This document shows, piece after piece, positions 63,614 to 64,000 of a stretch of DNA of 64,000 bases. Under the pieces are notes generated by a model. That model worked only from the letters and a program-made list of their open reading frames with translations. It was not told the DNA's origin and did no database searches. The DNA is from Thermomicrobiales bacterium (GTDB taxonomy: Bacteria; Chloroflexota; Chloroflexia; Thermomicrobiales; UBA6265): NCBI GenBank assembly GCA_030447415.1, contig JAUJOZ010000020.1, forward strand, positions 27,750 through 91,749, read 5' to 3'. How positions within the stretch are numbered: the stretch's first letter is position 1; every line of letters starts with the position of its first letter. Made by a program: the position numbers and the translations under genes.

Positions 63614-63821
63614 TTCCCCGCTCGCCGATGGCCGCCGCGAACTCCTCCACGTCCCCCGGCGCGACCCCGAGCGCGGCGGTGATGCGCCCTATCGTGCGGA
63701 ATGTCGGCAGCTGTCGGCCGTGCTCGATCTGGATGACCGTCTTGTTCGAGACGCCGGCCGCTGCCGCCAGCGTCTTGCTGCTCATCAAGCGCTCGGCACG
63801 CCACTCCCGAAGCGGTTTCAT
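63600..63821 (-). CDS. Small XRE-family repressor
   Basis: 73 residues from ATG 63,821: REWRAERLMSSKTLAAAAGV, SNKTVIQIEHGRQLPTFRTI, GRITAALGVAPGDVEEFAAA. A complete Xre HTH. A near-consensus promoter with inverted repeats lies upstream, so it probably represses itself and the divergent gene. Confidence 0.8.
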   Translation of the reverse strand: MKPLREWRAERLMSSKTLAAAAGVSNKTVIQIEHGRQLPTFRTIGRITAALGVAPGDVEEFAAAIGERGKDAA

Positions 63822-63868
63822 CGCTTGCACTCCCTCCGACCGCCGCGACCCGGTTCCGACCCACAAGC

Positions 63869-63919
63869 ATACTACACCCGCTTGACACCGTCGTCAACAG
63901 GATGTAAGACTGGTGTAGT
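63869..63919 (-). promoter_or_regulatory. Divergent promoter and operators for the XRE gene
   Basis: On the minus strand TTGACG (63,897-63,892), 17 bp, TAGTAT (63,874-63,869). TTGAC/GTCAA (63,882-63,897) and ACTACAC/GTGTAGT (63,871-63,877 and 63,913-63,919) form two nested inverted repeats. TTGACA at 63,882 may start a weak plus-strand promoter. Confidence 0.55.
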
Positions 63920-63981
63920 CAAGGGAGTTGGGGAACGCCGCTCGACACCGGCAGGCAGACGGGGCTAGAAGGGAGACGACG

Positions 63982-64000
63982 ATGGCAACAACGAGGATCC
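63982..64000 (+). CDS. Start of a gene cut by the window edge
   Basis: ATG 63,982 with AAGGGAGA eight bases upstream. Only MATTRI is visible, so the product cannot be named. It is divergent from the XRE repressor, the position of an early or excision gene. Confidence 0.5.

Larger units (their letters stand above)
63345..64000. mobile_element. Edge of an element integrated in tRNA-Gly
   Basis: From the att fragment rightwards there is an XRE repressor, a candidate small RNA and the start of another gene. The orientation of the fragment puts chromosome on the left and element on the right. Confidence 0.55.

Overview
The window is 64 kb of GC-rich bacterial DNA. Many starts are GTG with good Shine-Dalgarno sequences, several promoters match TTGACA-N17-TATAAT closely, and one surface protein ends in an LPXTG sorting signal, so the host looks monoderm. 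Gene style (STAND ATPases, FtsX-type permeases, an SOS box of the GAAC-N4-GTTC type) suggests a Chloroflexota bacterium of the Thermomicrobia kind. That placement is from general recognition, not a search.

Core chromosomal blocks: (i) 1-9.8 kb, rdgB, a Mur-ligase-like gene, polX, dnaE, an XRE regulator, folD and tRNA-Gln. (ii) about 27.7-42.9 kb, a scarred stretch with fused STAND and permease remnants and a possible RiPP-like pair (NHLP-type leader protein plus guanidino-modifying enzyme), then MOSC, recF, dnaN, an SOS-controlled annealing protein, cyclophilin, an HD protein, queA, ruvB, a Trm112-like protein, tRNA-Thr, tRNA-Leu, rnpB and tRNA-His. (iii) 57.7-63.3 kb, a membrane protein, tRNA-Arg, cinA, ybeY, yqeY, a HIT protein and fpg.

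Three accessory blocks sit at tRNA genes. A 16.1-kb element (Gln-A) lies between tRNA-Gln and an exact 46-bp copy of its 3' half. A 12.9-kb element (His-A) lies between tRNA-His and an exact 44-bp copy of its 3' half. Directly behind each is the left end of a second, decayed relative (Gln-B, His-B). At 63.3 kb a 3' fragment of tRNA-Gly marks the edge of another element running off the right side.

The four Gln/His elements share one end structure: att core at the anticodon loop, then 69-71 bp later two tandem 12-bp repeats (TGACnGCAAnnC in three of them), then a single plus-strand cargo gene, then a convergent tyrosine integrase. The right ends carry an excisionase-like gene, a zinc-ribbon gene and the same 12-bp repeats 102-104 bp before attR. 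The cargo slot differs: an ApeA/HEPN phage-defence gene broken by one TAG in Gln-A, a hygromycin-kinase-like protein lacking the catalytic Asp in Gln-B, and two paralogues of an unrecognised family in His-A and His-B. This slot is the best candidate for something undescribed.

Inside Gln-A are XRE and HTH genes, two SWIM zinc-finger proteins, a frameshifted LPXTG calcium-repeat protein, terminase-like remnants and a primase/helicase pair. Inside His-A are two abutting IS630-type insertions, a PQQ-propeller protein, a sugar ABC importer, rbsD, and truncated LLM-oxidoreductase and primase fragments joined head to head. Frameshifts are frequent in the elements and rare in core genes, which points to decay, though raw reads should be checked.
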